This document shows positions 61,899 to 64,000 of a DNA stretch of 64,000 bases, piece by piece. This DNA is from Modestobacter italicus (GTDB lineage Bacteria > Actinomycetota > Actinomycetes > Mycobacteriales > Geodermatophilaceae). Position numbers and translations under genes: made by a program. The notes under the pieces were generated by a model. The model searched no databases. It was not told the origin of the DNA and was given only the letters and a program-made list of their open reading frames with translations. Position 1 is the stretch's first letter, and every line of letters starts with the position of its first letter. The DNA is taken from positions 762,034 through 826,033 of the forward strand of contig NZ_JABGCJ010000001.1 of the NCBI RefSeq assembly GCF_019799965.1. Reading direction: 5' to 3'.

Positions 61899-62815
61899 CC
61901 ACCGCCGCTGCACTCGAGGGCGTCACCATGCGCTTCCGTGGCCACACCGCGCTGACCGACGTCTCCACCGAGATACAGGCCGACACCATCACCGGCCTCC
62001 TCGGCCGCAACGGCGCCGGCAAGACCACGCTGATGCAGCTGCTCACCGGCCACCGCGTGCCCACGTCCGGTCGGGTGCGCGTGCTGGGCCAGGAGCCGTA
62101 CGAGAACGACGCCGTCCTCAGCCGGCTGTGCTTCATCAAGGAGGGGCAGCGGTACCCCGACCACTTCAGGGTCTGTGACGCCCTCCGCGCCGCCGCCACC
62201 CTGTACCCGGACTGGGACGCCGACCTGGCCGACGACCTGGTGCGCGACTTCGACCTGCCTCGCAAGCGCCAGATCAAGAAGCTGTCCCGCGGCATGAACT
62301 CCGCGGTGGGCATCGTGCTGGGCCTGGCCTCCCGCGCGCCGGTCACCCTGTTCGACGAGCCCTACCTGGGGCTGGACGCCGTGGCCCGACAGCAGTTCTA
62401 CGACCGGCTCCTCGCCGACTACGCCGAGCACCCGCGGACCATCGTGCTGTCCACGCACCTGATCGAGGAGATCAGCGACCTCCTCGAGCACGTGCTCCTG
62501 ATCGATCACGGCCGCGTCCTGCTGGACGCCGATGCGGAGGCCCTGCGCGCCTCCGCCCTGACGGTCACCGGCCCGGCCCGGCAGGTCGCCACGTTCGGGT
62601 CCGCGCACGAGCTGCTCACGACCGAGTCACTGGCCGGCCAGTCCCGTGCGATCGTCCGCACCCGGACGGCGACCGCCTCCCGGGACGCCACCGACCTGGG
62701 GCTGAGCGTGGAGCGCACGTCCCTCCAGCAGCTCGTCGTCGGGATGAGCCTGTCTGCCAGCCCGAGCGCCGCCGCCCCCACCGACCACCAGGCCCTGCAG
62801 GGAGCTCCCCGATGA
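61895..62815 (+). CDS. ABC transporter ATPase
   Basis: The 306-residue ATPase has Walker A GRNGAGKTT, a modified signature LSRGMNSAVGIVLGLAS, Walker B VTLFDEPYLGLD and the switch His in LSTHLIEE. The last 80 residues after the nucleotide-binding domain form an accessory helical segment. YtrB-type ATPases of this layout accompany YtrA-type repressors and are induced by cell-wall antibiotics in Bacillus. It is coupled at both ends to its neighbours. Confidence 0.92.
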   Translation: MTTAAALEGVTMRFRGHTALTDVSTEIQADTITGLLGRNGAGKTTLMQLLTGHRVPTSGRVRVLGQEPYENDAVLSRLCFIKEGQRYPDHFRVCDALRAAATLYPDWDADLADDLVRDFDLPRKRQIKKLSRGMNSAVGIVLGLASRAPVTLFDEPYLGLDAVARQQFYDRLLADYAEHPRTIVLSTHLIEEISDLLEHVLLIDHGRVLLDADAEALRASALTVTGPARQVATFGSAHELLTTESLAGQSRAIVRTRTATASRDATDLGLSVERTSLQQLVVGMSLSASPSAAAPTDHQALQGAPR

Positions 62816-63513
62816 ACCGCGTCCTGAGCGCCGCCCGCCTCCAGGCGGCGAACCCCATCGTCTCCCTCGGCGTGCCGTGGATGGTCGTCAGCCTCTCCTT
62901 CGCCATCAACCTGGCGATCTGGGGCCTCGCCGACCTGGACGCCCAGCCCGACGCCAGCGCGAACACCGGGGGCATCGCCTCGCTGTACATCACCGTGGTC
63001 GTCGTCTCCGCCCAACTGGTCACCCAGGTCTTCCCCTTCGCCCTGGGGCTCAGCCTCAGCCGTCGCACCTACTACCTCGGGACGGCGCTGGCGGCGCTCG
63101 TCCAGTCGCTGGTGTTCGCCGTCGCCCTCACGGTGCTGACCGCGGTGGAGAACGCCACGAACGGCTGGGGCGTCGGCCTGGACTTCTGGGCACCCGGCGC
63201 GATCGACGTGGGCAACCCGGCGCTGCAGGTGGCCGTCTTCACACTGCCGATGCTCGCCGCCTGCTTCCTCGGCTCGGGCATCGGAGTGACGTTCAAGCGC
63301 TGGGGCGCCATGGGCCTCTACACCCTGACGATCGGCGTGCTCCTCGTAGCCGGAGCCACCGTCGTCCTGGTGACGTGGCAGCAGGCGTGGACCGATCTGT
63401 GGACGTGGCTGACCGACCGGTCGGTCGAGTCGATGACACTCGGAGTGCCAGCGGTGCTCGGGATCGCCCTCGCGGCTCTCACCTATCTGGGCCTGCGCCG
63501 AGCGGTCCCGTGA
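62812..63513 (+). CDS. ABC transporter permease protein
   Basis: The 233-residue membrane protein has six hydrophobic helices, including WMVVSLSFAINLAIWGLADL, ASLYITVVVVSAQLVTQVFPFALGLSLS and LGIALAALTYLGLR. It has no FtsX or BPD signature. It is coupled by ATGA to the ATPase gene. Together they form an ABC-2-like exporter or a detoxification module controlled by the GntR repressor. The substrate is unknown. Confidence 0.85.
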   Translation: MNRVLSAARLQAANPIVSLGVPWMVVSLSFAINLAIWGLADLDAQPDASANTGGIASLYITVVVVSAQLVTQVFPFALGLSLSRRTYYLGTALAALVQSLVFAVALTVLTAVENATNGWGVGLDFWAPGAIDVGNPALQVAVFTLPMLAACFLGSGIGVTFKRWGAMGLYTLTIGVLLVAGATVVLVTWQQAWTDLWTWLTDRSVESMTLGVPAVLGIALAALTYLGLRRAVP

Positions 63514-63892
63514 ACTCACCCCGCACGACCCGACGGCCGGCCGCACCCGCGCGCCGGCCGTTCGGCTGCCTGCAGTTGTATCCGTGACGCAACTACGCGC
63601 ACTGAGGCATCAGTCCACGCACGGGCGGAGGGAAGCGACCGCCGGTCCCATCGCACGGACCACCGGACGACCGCCGGCCACCTGCGGACCGGAGTGCGCA
63701 GACCAGCAGGGCGACGGGGGCACGCCCTCGGACCACGAACCCGCCGAGCTGGAGACGACGGCATGGCCGGGGGTCCGCCACAGCCGCCGAGGGCCTCTTC
63801 GGCGAAACTCCGGCGGGAGCGACCCGAGACGTGATCGCTGTGGCCGGCTCCCCACCTGGGCATCCCGAGCCATTCGAGTCCCGGAATGCAGA
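63514..63892. other. 379-bp region with no recognisable gene
   Basis: Downstream of the permease gene I find no convincing coding frame. Minus-strand frames here are arginine- and proline-rich and lack ribosome sites. The GC level dips slightly near 63580-63610. It separates the transporter from the rRNA operon end. Confidence 0.6.
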
Positions 63893-63924
63893 AACGGGGT
63901 CACAGCCGTAGCTGTGACCCCGTT
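63893..63924 (-). terminator. rRNA operon terminator
   Basis: Arms 63893-63906 and 63911-63924 (AACGGGGTCACAGC and its exact complement) form a 14-bp stem with a 4-base loop, 12 bases beyond the 5S 3' end on the minus strand. Confidence 0.85.
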
Positions 63925-63936
63925 CCTGGGAGTTAT

Positions 63937-64000
63937 GTCCGGCGGCGTCCTACTCTCCCACCCGGTCCCCCGGGCAGTACCATCGGCGCTGAAAGGCTTA
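63937..64000 (-). rRNA. rrf: 5S ribosomal RNA, 3' part only (5' end outside window)
   Basis: The plus-strand text GTCCGGCGGCGTCCTACTCT and the following CAGTACCATCGGCGCTGAAAG are the reverse complement of the 3' half of actinobacterial 5S rRNA. About 64 of some 117 nucleotides are present. The gene is transcribed toward lower coordinates, so 23S and 16S genes should lie beyond the right edge. Confidence 0.93.

Noticed and set aside
63516-63903. Minus-strand open frames of 62-115 codons downstream of the permease
   Set aside because: They are arginine/proline-rich, lack ribosome sites, and one runs into the rRNA terminator. No domain was recognised.

Overview
The window is very GC-rich (roughly three quarters G+C), uses many GTG starts, packs genes with 4-base ATGA or GTGA overlaps, and carries typical actinobacterial families (SigC-type and SigK/RskA-type sigma modules, a DUF5926 SEC-C protein, DUF6412 next to a YidC-like insertase, an EgtE-like lyase, a class F sortase). 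This points to a chromosomal segment of a high-GC actinomycete. A member of the Geodermatophilaceae (Blastococcus, Modestobacter, Geodermatophilus) is my inference and has not been tested by search. No phage, insertion sequence, CRISPR array or tRNA was seen. The right edge runs into the 3' end of a 5S rRNA gene on the minus strand, so an rRNA operon lies beyond it.

Layout. 1-10 kb: a truncated unknown protein, a two-helix membrane protein, arginine deiminase, an exported TAP-family hydrolase, a divergent SigC-like sigma factor / membrane zinc-finger protein pair next to ctaG, a DUF5926 protein, a cytochrome P450 and a NudK-like Nudix hydrolase. 10-20.3 kb: a DeoR regulator, then a complete arabinose regulon on the minus strand: binding protein (chvE), ATPase (mmsA), permease (mmsB), LacI regulator, araB, araD, araA. 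LacI-type operators stand in front of chvE and in front of araB, so one repressor probably controls uptake and catabolism. 20.3-30.3 kb: a MacB/FtsX-type exporter, an acyl-CoA ligase, a rhodanese, two bacterial-PH membrane proteins, DUF6412 plus a YidC/Oxa1 insertase, and a pentapeptide-repeat protein.

30.5-39.3 kb: a MutL (glutamate-mutase-type) ATPase coupled to a saccharopine-dehydrogenase-like protein, a divergent response regulator / soluble histidine kinase pair, a TetR regulator facing a membrane protein, a manganese catalase, and the DUF485-ActP acetate uptake operon behind a CRP-like box. 39.3-50.7 kb: a Rieske oxygenase-like protein, a universal stress protein, a GyrI-like protein, an MFS exporter, a histidine kinase/response regulator operon, two tandem paralogous membrane proteins (one frameshifted at a 7-base homopolymer), a second MacB/FtsX exporter and an MBL-fold hydrolase. 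50.7-58 kb: HAD hydrolase, Fpg/Nei glycosylase, MalY/PatB-type aminotransferase, NAD-malic enzyme, DUF309, a MEDS-ATPase regulator and an EgtE-like lyase.

58-64 kb: a cell-surface module (DUF4397 protein with an LPLVG-type C-terminal tail, class F sortase, SigK-like sigma factor, RskA-like anti-sigma factor), then a YtrA-type GntR regulator with its ABC exporter behind a perfect palindromic operator, and the rRNA terminator and 5S gene end.

The intergenic DNA is rich in perfect hairpins. Several belong to small repeat families: five copies of a GGCCATGTT...AACATGGCC palindrome sit at gene 3' ends, a second family has a conserved GAGCCTGCG loop, and a third is a triplet of TCACGAG-loop hairpins. 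They look like family-specific transcription terminators. Coordinates and motifs were read by eye. Functions rest on family recognition, not on database searches.
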